64,000 bases of DNA, taken from assembly GCA_014155875.1 (NCBI GenBank), contig JACEFZ010027753.1, forward strand, positions 102,501 to 166,500, written 5' to 3'. The stretch is from Cepaea nemoralis (taxonomy: Eukaryota > Mollusca > Gastropoda > Stylommatophora > Helicidae). A program made the translations under genes and the position numbers. Of the stretch, positions 54,846-64,000 are shown piece after piece. Under the pieces are notes generated by a model. The model was not told the DNA's origin and did no database searches. It saw nothing but the letters and a program-made list of their open reading frames with translations. How positions within the stretch are numbered: the stretch's first letter is position 1; each line of letters starts with the position of its first letter.

Positions 54846-55633
54846 GTAATTAAAGGACCCTTTTCCACGCCTTGAGGCTATTTGGTATATGGTGCTAGCC
54901 CCATATTGGTATATGCTACTGGGCACTAGATATTTGATGTGATCAGTAACACCATCATCATGTGCCATGCCGGTAAGCGTGGGTGGTCATGTTTCGCCAT
55001 CTCACGCAATCACCAGAGTCGTGGATCAGCTCTGTGTTCTTGTCTCGGGCATACCACGGGGCCAAGCCATCCAGGTATTTACTTTTCTGCCTTCCACTTG
55101 TTCTCTTCCTCTCTATCTTGCCAGCTGTCATCAAGTTCTCCAATTAAATTCTTCTCAGAACGTGGCCAAAAAATTGTTTGACTCTACGTCTAATTTCATC
55201 AGTTCATTTGTTTCTTGTAGGACTTGTCTGCTCATTGTCCACGCTTGACATCCATACAAAAGTACATGGTCTATGTATCACCTCAACGCTTTTTTTCTCG
55301 TTCCCAATGACATCCTTTTATTGGTCAATGTTTTCCATCATGCAAAAGGCAACCTTCGCCATGTCGATTCTTGTTCTAATCTCTTCCAGGCATTTCCCAT
55401 TCACTTGTTTAAAAATATTCCCATTTACTTGTATATTACATTGTGGCATTTCTTTCTTCCTAGTGACGACCGTAATCTATGTCTTCTTACAATGTAATTC
55501 TAACCCTAGTTCGTCCGCGGGTACATGTAAAAGTAGTATCTAAAGGACCCTCCCCCCACGCCTTGAGAGTATTGGATATATGGTGCCTGCCCATATTGCT
55601 TTATACCAATCGGAACTAGATAGTTAATGTGAT
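54846..55633. repeat. Direct repeats of about 105 bp flanking a LINE-C fragment
   Basis: 54839-54945 and 55527-55633 share CTAAAGGACCC or TTAAAGGACCC, CACGCCTTGAG, ATATGGTGC, GAACTAGATAG or GCACTAGATA, and GTGATCAGTA. The LINE-C copy lies between them, its tail immediately after the first repeat. The repeated sequence itself is unclassified. Confidence 0.65.
54955..55520 (-). pseudogene. LINE-C 3' coding region
   Basis: Minus strand: LGLELHCKKTQITVVTRKKE-like reading near 55500-55430, then RIDMAKVAFCMMENI, VIHRPCTFVWMSSV (RT thumb, equivalent to the usual YGCE.W region), a jump, then ENLMTAGKIERKRTSGRQKS and HDSGDCVRWRNM...AYRHGT with stop near 54958. A deletion has removed the middle. The tail is a short GAT run. 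Confidence 0.7.
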
Positions 55634-55764
55634 CAGTATCGTGCCTGTCGCATTTACATCCCATAACAATTCCTGGTGTCATTGTCAGGCTGAGTCGACC
55701 TGGAGTCTGCGTCATGGTTTAAATCAAATCTCCGCATCTTAAGGGAATTCCAAATCCTGACCCT

Positions 55765-56135
55765 CCGACAATGACAGAAACAGAGAACAGACAAATGACA
55801 ACAACGGACATGAGATTCTTGAGAAGAATACGCAACGTATCAAGAAGAGAGTACATCAGAAATGAAGAAATTAGAACTAAAGTAGGGGTAATAATAAAGC
55901 TTGATTTCATTAGAAAACAGCAGGTGAAATGGTTCGTTCGTGTAACTATGCTACGAACTGGCAGTATACGACAACAAGCAATGATGTATAGACAGAATGG
56001 AACCAGAGGAAGAGGTTGACCACGTAAACGTTGGACAGAGGGAATAACAGAGTCCATGGGAATCTCGATATAGGAAAACGGACACTCTCCTGCTGTTTAT
56101 GCTTTACCTGGACACCGCAAGGAACAAGAAGAACA
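55765..56135 (+). pseudogene. LINE-D 3' coding end, copy 2
   Basis: The plus frame from 55771 reads RFLRRIRNVSRREYIRNEEI, RTKVGVIIKLDFIRKQQVKW and GTRGRG, then stop in frame. It continues in another frame with RPRKRWTEGITESMGISI. Same segment as 37319-37665. Confidence 0.75.
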
Positions 56136-56136
56136 A

Positions 56137-56174
<38 letters not shown>

Positions 56175-56212
56175 CGGTGATGACGGTGATGATGATGATG
56201 ATGATGATGATA

Positions 56213-56245
<33 letters not shown>

Positions 56246-56258
56246 TGATGATATGATA

Positions 56259-56294
<36 letters not shown>

Positions 56295-56330
56295 TGATGA
56301 TGATGATGATGATGATGATGATGACGATGA
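56136..56330. repeat. GAT microsatellite at the LINE-D 3' end
   Basis: Nearly 195 bases of GAT with a few GAC and GT interruptions, beginning directly after CAAGAAGAACAA at the end of LINE-D. The shorter copy at 37650 has only a few GAT/GAG units. Confidence 0.9.
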
Positions 56331-56364
56331 CCAGGGTACCGGAATGCAAGAGTGCTATCCACTT

Positions 56365-56500
56365 TTCTAAAAGTAGCATATCCTTTATAGGACGTGGCAG
56401 TCAACCCCAGCATTTATTGGCTGTTTGAGATGTCATGGCAAGTTTACTTTCAGTAGTTTGCCATTGCCTTCTGAACGACCGGCACTCACACCATTGTATG
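56365..56500 (-). mobile_element. SINE-1 3' part
   Basis: The minus strand reads GCCGGTCGTTCAGAAGGC, AATGGCAAACTACTGAAAG, GACTGCCACGTCCTATAAAG and GATATGC. Sequence further out (56500-56770) does not match the SINE-1 head and is unassigned. Confidence 0.7.
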
Positions 56501-56781
56501 AAAACTAATGTGGTTTGTTTCCAAATCGCTCGCAGCTCTGCTTCGAACGCGGTTTGCGAAATTACGAATGAATTCGCGACTCCTTCGCCACAGAGTCGGT
56601 AACATTTTCTAAAGGCATTGGTTCCACGTGTATCCCAGCAGAGACAGTGTCCACCCAGAAATCCCCGCCTCTAAGAGAAATCGAACAGATGCCCAGCTGA
56701 CGGACAGTCAAGCGTGCTACCCGCAACACCAACACATTTCCCTGGACTCCACTGTGGCAACATTTCTAAAGGGTTCTAATA

Positions 56782-57369
56782 GAGAGGGCTTCAAATGAAA
56801 GCCTGAAATTCTTTTTTGTTTTTTTTTTTTATTTTTTTTTTTTTTATTTGGATGAATGTATTCTGGAAATGTAACGAACAAATGTATCATTTTTCGATGT
56901 AGTCACCAATGCGTTCAGTGCAAGTCCTCCAGCGCCGATAAAATGCTTGGATTCCTGTAGAAAAAAATCGACTCTGAGGTCACTACTCGGTGTGCCTGGC
57001 CCGGTGATGAACAGTCTGTCACAGAAGTCACGCCGTTTTGAAACGTCTTACTCTACTCATACACTTGCTGACTGATAGGCATGCATCACCACACTGAACC
57101 TTTATTCGCCGATGAATTTCTATAGGTTTCACCCCTTCACTGATTTTTAAAAATAAATAAATACGATTAACAGAACCCTGCGCCCTCTTTGGTGCATGTC
57201 AAAATGGGGCGGCCATCTTTATACTGTCCTTATGACGTAACCGTGTTCGTCTACACCGTCATGTCTCATACTTAATACTCTTAACATCCTCAACATTAAT
57301 ATTGACAGGTTGAAACATGGTTATTGTAATTTCTATCACACTTTTAAGGTTTTCATTGAAGCTTCCTCG
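56782..57369 (-). mobile_element. Mariner-like deletion derivative, copy 3
   Basis: 588 bp. Left end GAGAGGGCTTCAAATGAAAG after TA, right end (reversed) CGAGGAAGCTTCAATGAAAA. A T-rich run at 56812-56846. Near 56925-56970 the minus strand keeps the transposase C-terminal remnant (FFYRNPSI...). Same deletion form as 35007-35618. Confidence 0.8.
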
Positions 57370-57911
<542 letters not shown>

Positions 57912-57961
57912 ATGGAGGCACAGAGAGAGGGGAAAAAGAGGTTACGAACGAGCGAAGGAAC

Positions 57962-58035
57962 GCACTATACTTTTAAAGCGTTAAGAATTGGGCATGCAGG
58001 CCCGCCTGACATTTTATCCTTCAAGCAGAAAGTAT
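57962..58035 (-). mobile_element. LINE-A 3' terminus
   Basis: The minus strand reads AATGTCAGGCGGGCCTGCAT, GCCCAATTCTTAACGC, TTTAAAAG. The tail is degenerate. Confidence 0.65.
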
Positions 58036-58074
58036 ACCATTACATACAACAATAAGAAAGACACTAAAAGAACT

Positions 58075-58530
58075 ATCTCCCAGTTGCACGCTCCAATATT
58101 TCTGTCACCGTTGTACACTCTAATCTATTTCTATATCCCAATTGCACGCTCTATTTATATCTCTGTTGTACACTCTAATATATTTCTATCTCTGTTGTAC
58201 ACTCTAATATATTTCAACCTCCAAATTGCACACTGTCTAATATATTTCTATCTCCCAGTTGCACATTTTATTATATTATATTAACTTCCCAATTGCACAC
58301 TCTAAAATAGTTATATCTACCAGTTGCACACTCTAATACATTTCAACCTACCAATTGCACACTCTAATATATTTATATCTCCCAATTACACACTCTAATA
58401 TATTTATATCTCCCAATTGCAGACTCTAATATATATCTATCTCCTAGCTGCACACTCAAATATATTTCTATCTCCCAGTTGCACACTATAACATTTCTAT
58501 CTGCCAGTTGCACACTCTAATACAATACAC
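58075..58530. repeat. 30-bp minisatellite
   Basis: About 14 imperfect copies of CCAATTGCACACTCTAATAT plus ATTTCTATCT, length 24-32. Confidence 0.9.
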
Positions 58531-58869
58531 CGGCCACTCCAACTGATCAAGCAGTAATCTCTTGTAGGCAATAAAACTGAAGCGATGGTACATAACCACT
58601 ACACTTGCGTAATCCCCCGTGATCCCAGAAGCAGCTGAAGAACCATTGTCTTCCCCTCATTGCCATAAAACCCAGTCGGACATTAGCATTTTATTGCCGT
58701 CTTCATCCAAATCTAGCGATGTGGTGGACTTAAGACTGGGAATCTCATTACCCGATTAGACCGGGCGTATTCAATACACAAGTATATACACGTCTCGGAG
58801 GATTAATTTTCTGGGCTGCCAAAAGAAAAAGTGCCAGCTATAATCGGTTTTTATCGGTTTGGTTTGCGA
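58531..58869. other. No gene recognised
   Basis: Unique-looking. No motif found. Confidence 0.5.
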
Positions 58870-59110
58870 TGTAATGCCTGCCTGTTGGCGAGGTGGTCGT
58901 ATAATCGAATCTCAATTAAGGTGAGAGGTGGGGGTAATTATTACGATTGTCGTGGTCCCAGGTCAATCCAGTTTTAAAATGGGTTTGGGGAAACTATCTG
59001 GGAAGTAAAGGCGGGGGTATTGTATTGATTACATCACTCGTTGAACGCCGATTAGACTATAAAAATAAGAAGCCATTGCGATATGCGAATTACAGCCCAA
59101 AGCGTGGAAT
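58870..59110 (+). mobile_element. tRNA-derived SINE (SINE-3), copy 2
   Basis: Head TGTTGGCGAGGTGGTCGTAT, then CGAATCTCAA. The 3' domain (TTTTAAAATGGGTTTGGGG, GGGAAGTAAAGGCGG) is shared with 52770-52830. It runs to the TTC array at about 59120. Confidence 0.5.
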
Positions 59111-59260
59111 AGGGTCACTTACTTTTCTTCTTCTTCTTCTTCTTCTTCTTCTTCTTCTTCTTCTTCTTCTTCTTCTTCTTCTCCGTCCCCGTCCCCGTTT
59201 CCTCCTCCTCCTCCTCCTCCTCCTCCTCCTCTTGCTTTGCTTCTGCTTCTTCCTCTTCTT
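59111..59260. repeat. TTC/TCC microsatellite
   Basis: TTC from 59124 to 59181, CCGTCC units, then TCC to 59233. Confidence 0.9.
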
Positions 59261-59439
59261 ATAATTTACCATAGTAATCATTTCTGAAAGATGTAGTATT
59301 CTATTTACCACAATCAACATTTCTATAATCAGAGTGTTTTTCGTGCCTTGTGAAAATTACCGATTCTATACCTATTGGAATTGTATGATACCAAAGTGAA
59401 TCACGTGATTTATTGTTAATTAGCTGGCTTTGATCACAA

Positions 59440-59700
59440 CAAAATCTGCCTCAAAATGTGTGTTCGGTGCTTCTATAAAATTTTCGGAATGGGCCCGGGT
59501 GTGTCTGAGGACGACATAGTAGAAACTGACTACTCGAGATCACGGCAAAAGAAACTTACTACTGGAGAGCAACGCAACGGGAAGCCTGCGGGTTATGGTG
59601 GCTTGGCCACTACACGACAGAATGTGGAGCTGTCGGACCGTACTAAGCAGATGCAAAAAAGTAACCGTGACAAGGCGCTACCAGATAAAACGTTGTGGGT
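59440..59700 (+). other. Possible exon with a consensus splice donor
   Basis: The plus frame 59456-59697 contains no low-complexity sequence and no transposon motif I recognise (SRSRQKKLTTGEQRN, ELSDRTKQMQKSNRDKALPD). It ends at TTGTGG followed by GTAAGT, a perfect 5' splice-site consensus. No acceptor is assigned. It is the only candidate host coding segment I noticed, and a chance ORF is still likely. A TTTA microsatellite follows at 59726-59765. Confidence 0.25.
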
Positions 59701-59916
59701 AAGTTGTCAGTTTTGCTTTTTATTTATTTATTTATTTATTTATTTATGTATTTATTTATTTATTTGCAGTTTCAATTGCAAACTTGTACCAACATTTTAT
59801 TTTACGGAATTAGTGTTTCAATCCTGGTATGAAGAGACTTTCCGACTTTAACAATGAAATGATATTCATTAAATTATGTTTTGGGCTATTAGTCTTTGCG
59901 ACTGAGGTCTCCGTTT

Positions 59917-60929
59917 CAGTAAGGTGTATGGCCTCCTATGACCTCTATCAGAGAACGACATCTCCTTGACAAGGATCCGATAAGCCGTTTGATGTGTTGT
60001 TGTGGGATGGCTGCCCACTCTTCCCGTAGTGCAAGAGACAACTGTCGGAGATTGGCTGGAGCCACGTCTCGCTGGCCGAGTCGTCTGTCGAGTTCATCCC
60101 ATAAGTGTTCTATGGGGTTCATGTCTGATGACATGGCTGGCCACGGAATGGTCTGGACGTTGTTGTCAGCGAGGAACTGGGTGGTGAACTGTGCCACATG
60201 ATGTCGAGCTTTATCCTGCTGAAAAATAGAGCCTCGTACAGCTAGAAGTGGAAGGACGTGAGGATAAAGAATTTCAGCGACGTTTTGTTGGGCATTCAGG
60301 CGCCCTTCAATTTGCACCAGGTCATTTCTTCCCACTGAAGTTGACCCCCCCCCCCCTCCACACATCAGTACATCTCAGCCACCATGTGGAGGAACCTCAT
60401 TAACGCTGTTCTGGGTGTAGCGCTTACGAACTCTGCGATAAACGCTTCTCCGTCTATCGTGTCGCTGGAGCACAAAACATGATTCATCACTACACCAAAC
60501 CCGTCTCCAGCCATTCCCAACGGTCCATTGATGATGCTGATTAGCCCACTGCAGTCAGTTCTGGCGATGCCGGTCCGTAAGAACAGGACCTCTGCGGGGT
60601 CTTCTAGCCCAAAGACCAGCGTCGTGCAGCCGGTTCCTGACCGTTTGATCTGAAATTCGACGAGCTTCTGGCATTGACTGGACTGTGGAGGACGCAGATG
60701 CAAATCGATTCCTAAGGTGACGAAGCCGTATGAAGCGGTTTTCGGAAGCAGTTGTGATTCTGGGTCTTCCACCGCGTGGCCGGTGTGCCACTGAGCCAGT
60801 TTCTTTAAATTGCCTTCAAAGGCGACTAATGGTGCTTATAACCACATTAAATTCTCTGCCTACTACACTTTGTGACTGTGCAGCCTGTAAACCTCCAATG
60901 AGTCGTTGTTCTGTAATGAGATGAGCCAT
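59917..60929 (-). pseudogene. Tc1-type transposase, broken
   Basis: Start ATG at 60929-60927 (MAHLITEQRLIGGLQAAQSQ). Paired-type DNA-binding region: VVGREFN...ISRL, an in-frame TGA, then RQFKETGSVAHRPRGGRPRI and ARRISDQTVRNRLHDAGLWA. After a frame change: CSDESCFVLQRH (first catalytic Asp). After another: GRNDLVQIEGRLNAQQ, FQQDKARHHVAQFT (second Asp, with Lys where Asn is usual) and MNPIEHLWDELDRRLG (Glu). The order and spacing fit DD34E. Total length about 337 codons, normal for Tc1. Terminal repeats are not evident, so the ends may be eroded. Confidence 0.9.
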
Positions 60930-61036
60930 ACTTGCGCATTGAATTTTCAACTAAATGTATTCGAGGGAGCGCAATCTTTTTTAGGCATTCAATAATATGG
61001 TCAGAGAGTTTTGTGTTCAATAAGTTTCACGGGGTT

Positions 61037-61450
61037 GATTGATTGATTGATTGATTTAGGAACCGACATCACAGCATTCGGGACATTCCCATAAGCGCTC
61101 CGTCCCCATCCTCAGCAGCCAGCGAAGAGTTCCAACACTAATAGTTCCAGTAGCAATCTGATTATATGTCCGTCTCGCCTTTCCTCTAAGCGTCGAGCGT
61201 CGGCCAGATCCCCTCGTCACACCTCGCTGTCTCATTCTTACCAGACCATGGTGATCCATTTGATCCTCCGAGGTGTACACGTGCTCACACAAGGCCGCAA
61301 CCACTTCTGTTTTGTCATGCATCAATACTCCACCAAGTTCTGCCGAGCCAGCCAATCTGTCCGCCTGTTCATTCCCCAGCACACCGGCATGCCCCGGAGA
61401 AAAGATCCAGACGATGCTTGCTACCCGTGACTTCCGAAGCGAATAGGGAT
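61037..61450 (-). mobile_element. LINE-B1 3' end with AATC tail
   Basis: Minus strand: VASIVWIFSPGHAGVLGNEQ, ADRLAGSAELGG, then RGKARRTYNQIATGTISV, LRWLLRMGTERL, ECPECCDVGS and TAA-type stop at about 61056. Then AATC repeats (61036-61058) as tail. This is the cleanest LINE-B1 C-terminus, so I used it as the reference for the copies at 10715, 19800 and 25145. Confidence 0.85.
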
Positions 61451-61816
61451 TATCATGAACCTGTCACGAGTTATTGTCAAAAATGTTGTTTTGACCTTGA
61501 CCTCTTTCATGACCTCACGAATCATGAGGTGAGTGCAATTCAGGTAACCACGAGAAGTTAATGACCAGATGGACACAGTCGATAGGTTGACTGATGTCCA
61601 ATCAGCGAATATCTTTTATAAAAATAACATCAAAAATGTTGCGTATCTTTTTTTTTTTTTGGAACAATATAGTTATCTCTGTATAGCTCCGTTAATTCCT
61701 CTCTGTACATCAATATCTAACTGTTTGCACACCTTCAGCTCCACATTGTCTTATCTGACCCCTTCCACAACTGAACTGTGTGCAGTTACAAACCCGGCTT
61801 TCAAAGAAAGAAGACT
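61451..61816. other. No gene recognised
   Basis: Unique-looking, with a T homopolymer near 61650. No motif. Confidence 0.5.
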
Positions 61817-62279
61817 TCTTAGACCAGTGGTTCTCAACCTTTTTTGGCCCATTCCCCCCTTCACCATATTTTCAGAACGCCATTCCCCCCCCCCCCCTTC
61901 CTATCAAAAAATTGGCCCGCTCCCCCCTTCACCGTATTTTCAGAACGTCATCCCCCCCCCCTTTCATATTTCCTATCTAAAAATCCCCTCACCCCTACAC
62001 AGTATACGTAAAAGTGGAAGGCAAATGTAATAGCATATACTAAAACAAGTCTAGACATCCACATAAAACATGATTTGTGGGTCTACTTACTTTATAAAAT
62101 GAATTTTAGAAGGACGAGACATACATAACTGTAAAGTATGAAGGGAAAAACTATGTCAAGTAATCGGTTCTTGTATTAACACGATCTTGAAATGGTCTTC
62201 ATTCCCCCCCCCCCCTGGAAACCATGAAATTCCCCCCTGGGGGGGAATTCTCCACCGGTTGAGAACCACTGTCTTAGAC
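61817..62279. mobile_element. hAT-type MITE with perfect 8-bp target duplication
   Basis: The element is 61825-62271 (447 bp). Ends CAGTGGTTCTCAACC and GGTTGAGAACCACTG are perfect inverted repeats of 15 bp, of the kind known in hAT/Charlie families. TCTTAGAC flanks both sides (61817-61824 and 62272-62279). Inside are four C homopolymers and a duplicated block (CCCCTTCACC.TATTTTCAGAACG). No transposase is encoded, so it moves only in trans. Confidence 0.95.
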
Positions 62280-62467
62280 AGACAGCATAACAAGGAGAAA
62301 GACCGCCTGTGAAACCCTACCTAAAAGCCTTGGCTTTCCAACGGTTTGGTTCAAGACAGAGCGTTCAGTGGTCGCCCGACACTTTTTTTTCTGTGTTTTA
62401 GGTTATGCTAATAATTTCTCGCTACTTCTTCTTCTTCATCTTCTTCTTTCGTTCGCCTAAAATATGT

Positions 62468-62900
62468 TTATAACTGCAATGTTGTCTCTTGTATGAATCT
62501 AACAGTCTTTTTTAGTTCATTCAGCGGTCCATAGAGTTTATCTTCCACTGTTGTCTCTCTAGGCCAGAAGGTTCGCCTGGATATGTTGTAGTTTGGGCAA
62601 TCCTGGAGTATGTGCTCTGCTGTCTGCGACGCCAAACCACATGTGCACATGGCTGAGTCACCAATCTTGAATTTTGTATACATGTGGTTGCGTAATCTAT
62701 TGTGTCCTGTTCTGAGGCGCAGAAGAATGACCTGTTCTGGTCTGTCCATAACGTGGTAGTCGTCTTGAGTAAGGTTTGGTGGCCTTCTGACTGATTTGAT
62801 CATTCTTTTCTTTTGGTGGTATGTAATAGGCACATCTGGTTGTTCTTCTTGTGCTCCTTCCTTAGCCAATCGATCAGCTCTGTCGTTTCCGGGGATTTCT
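62468..62900 (-). pseudogene. LINE-B2 RNase H end and C-terminus
   Basis: Minus frame of 133 codons from 62869: LAKEGAQ-type start (with GNDRADRLAKEGA in 62900-62850), then DRPEQVILLRLRTGHNRLRN, MCTCGLASQTAEHILQDCPN and ETTVEDKLYGPLNELKKTVR to a stop at 62468. The CxCG...H...C knuckle after RNase H is intact. Only the 3' part of the LINE remains, but it is undamaged, so this copy is probably fairly recent. Confidence 0.8.
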
Positions 62901-62911
62901 CGTACTTAATA

Positions 62912-63425
62912 TGTCAGGTCTTATGCTTAGTCAGATATGACTGAACTACCGTATGACAGCAGACGGTACTTCCTGTTCTCTGTCAGCACCAAATGTTAGA
63001 CGACGCTCACCAAACCTGACACCCCACAATGTGCCAACGCTATCTGGCGGAGAAGTGCAAATGGGAGGGTACAAGCTTACCCTAGTGCGATGAATTGCAA
63101 CTTAAATCCTAAATGTCATGGCAGAGCAGACCAGGCCCTGAGCGTTGGTCGTCAACTGGTCAAGGATGGGAGCTCTGACAGGCAGAAAGCAAGAGCATTG
63201 CTTTGCTAATCTGGCAGCTTCTGCAACTTGTCTTGTTCCAGGTGTATTGCCGTTACCTTTCCTCTGGAGTGCATTAGGCAAGCCGAAAGAGGGGTCATGC
63301 TGCATGGGCAACACATGATATCTATACTTCAGCCCAGGCTGTGTGCTATGGAGGGGTATAGCTCCATTCTACAAACTATCTATCGTCTGTCAACACGGCC
63401 AGGTGCCAGTTATATAGTAAAATCT
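62912..63425 (+). mobile_element. LINE-A derivative: full leader joined to 3' UTR, copy 2
   Basis: Starts TGTCAGGTCTTATGCTTAGT and follows the LINE-A leader through TATGACAGCAGACGGTAC, CAGACCAGGCCCTGAGC, CATTGCTTTGCTAATC, GGTCATGCTGCATGGGCAAC to CTATGGAGGGGTATAGCTCC (leader position about 12008). It then goes straight to CAAACTATCTATCGTCTGTC and GGCCAGGTGCCAG of the 3' UTR. The ORF is missing. About 510 bp. Confidence 0.85.
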
Positions 63426-63734
63426 AAGTTACTTAGCAACGTGTTGTGTGAAATCATGGGACACCGCGACACATCTATAACTGCGGCATTATTAAGCCAC
63501 TTAACTGTTGTGATATCTGCCTGGTTCTGCCACTTCCACCCCCCCCCCCCTTCTACAGTTGTCACCAGGTGGTCTGCTCAGGGCGTTGTTAATCAAATTA
63601 AGCCCATGCACCAGCTTCTAGTCAGCAATACACATCTGCAACTCTATTAATGTACTACTTGGTCACTTTTAGCTTGGACAATGAACATTGTGGCTAGAAA
63701 TTCATCGCTGTAGATGTGAATAGGCAAACTAACA
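63426..63734. other. No gene; poly(C) run
   Basis: A C homopolymer at about 63538-63550. Otherwise unrecognised. Confidence 0.5.
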
Positions 63735-64000
63735 AATATATGGCTGGTATTTAATTGTAGCATTTTATAAGTATATGTTCACTAAAATATATTATTGGTA
63801 TTACTTTGTAGTATTTATACACGTACAGACTAAGTAAAATTTATGGCTGATATGTCATTGTAGTATTTATACAAGTACGGATTAAGTTTAATATATGGCT
63901 AGTATTTCATTGTAGTGTTTATATAAGTGTAGGTTAAGTAAAATGTATTACCGGTATTACATTGTAGTATTTATATAAGTATAGGTTAAGTAAAATATAT
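63735..64000. repeat. 52-bp satellite running off the window
   Basis: GTAGTATTTATA-type strings at 63757, 63808, 63860, 63912 and 63964, spacing 51-52. Unit: ATATGGCTGGTATTTCATT, then GTAGTATTTATA, AGTATAGGTTAAGTAAA. At least five units, array continues beyond the end. Confidence 0.9.

Overview
The window is metazoan nuclear DNA, almost entirely repeats and decayed transposable elements. I found no host gene I can defend. The evidence for an animal genome is the element content: APE-type LINEs, tRNA-derived SINEs, mariner, Tc1, hAT and a gypsy-type LTR retrotransposon. Very long CT, TTC, GA, TG, GAT, AGTT and GACA microsatellites are also present. The LINE types (an RNase H-bearing I-like type, and an endonuclease/RT type ending in a C2H2 finger) and the microsatellite load look to me like a mollusc or another lophotrochozoan. 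That taxon call is inference with low confidence.

Layout. 0-11 kb: a mariner derivative, LINE tails, an X-repeat, an RNase H LINE (minus, about 6.0-9.0 kb) carrying a nested SINE and a nested LINE, and LINE-A leader fragments. 11.3-15.6 kb: the most complete element, LINE-A, with a leader, endonuclease, RT and C2H2 finger in about five shifted frames, lying between AGTT-type microsatellites. 15.6-26.9 kb: X-repeats, LINE 3' fragments, a 22-bp minisatellite and long CT, GA and TG tracts with two LINE-A 3' ends embedded. 27.2-34.9 kb: a hAT element (minus) split by a young gypsy-type LTR retrotransposon (LTRs 27338-28055 and 33154-33868). 35-48 kb: LINE 3' fragments, one with terminal tandem repeats, then purine-rich and TCTA satellites. 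48.7-50.6 kb: a GACA/GATA satellite with a SINE inside and a 476-bp higher-order duplication. 50.7-52.1 kb: a mariner with a DD34D transposase. 52-64 kb: more LINE and SINE fragments, a palindromic MITE, a Tc1 pseudogene, a hAT MITE with perfect target duplications, and a 52-bp satellite running off the end.

Family names used here are my own. LINE-A is the C2H2-tailed LINE. LINE-B1, B2 and B3 carry RNase H. LINE-C, D, E, F, G and H are known mostly from 3' coding ends. SINE-1 is a 240-bp tRNA-derived SINE. X is a 437-bp non-coding repeat seen five times, always on the plus strand. The families interact through nesting, and several nestings are proved by target-site duplications (11-bp, 13-bp, 12-bp and 8-bp). 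Many microsatellites sit exactly at LINE 3' ends and look like expanded LINE tails.

The best leads are these: (1) a LINE family (LINE-E) whose three copies all end in 70-76 bp tandem repeats; (2) LINE-A derivatives with the leader joined to the 3' UTR and no ORF; (3) a G-rich repeat array joined at the same point to two separate LINE-A 3' UTRs; (4) a defective gypsy copy with nearly identical LTRs, implying help in trans; (5) the X-repeat, mobile by its 11-bp target duplication but without a recognised class.
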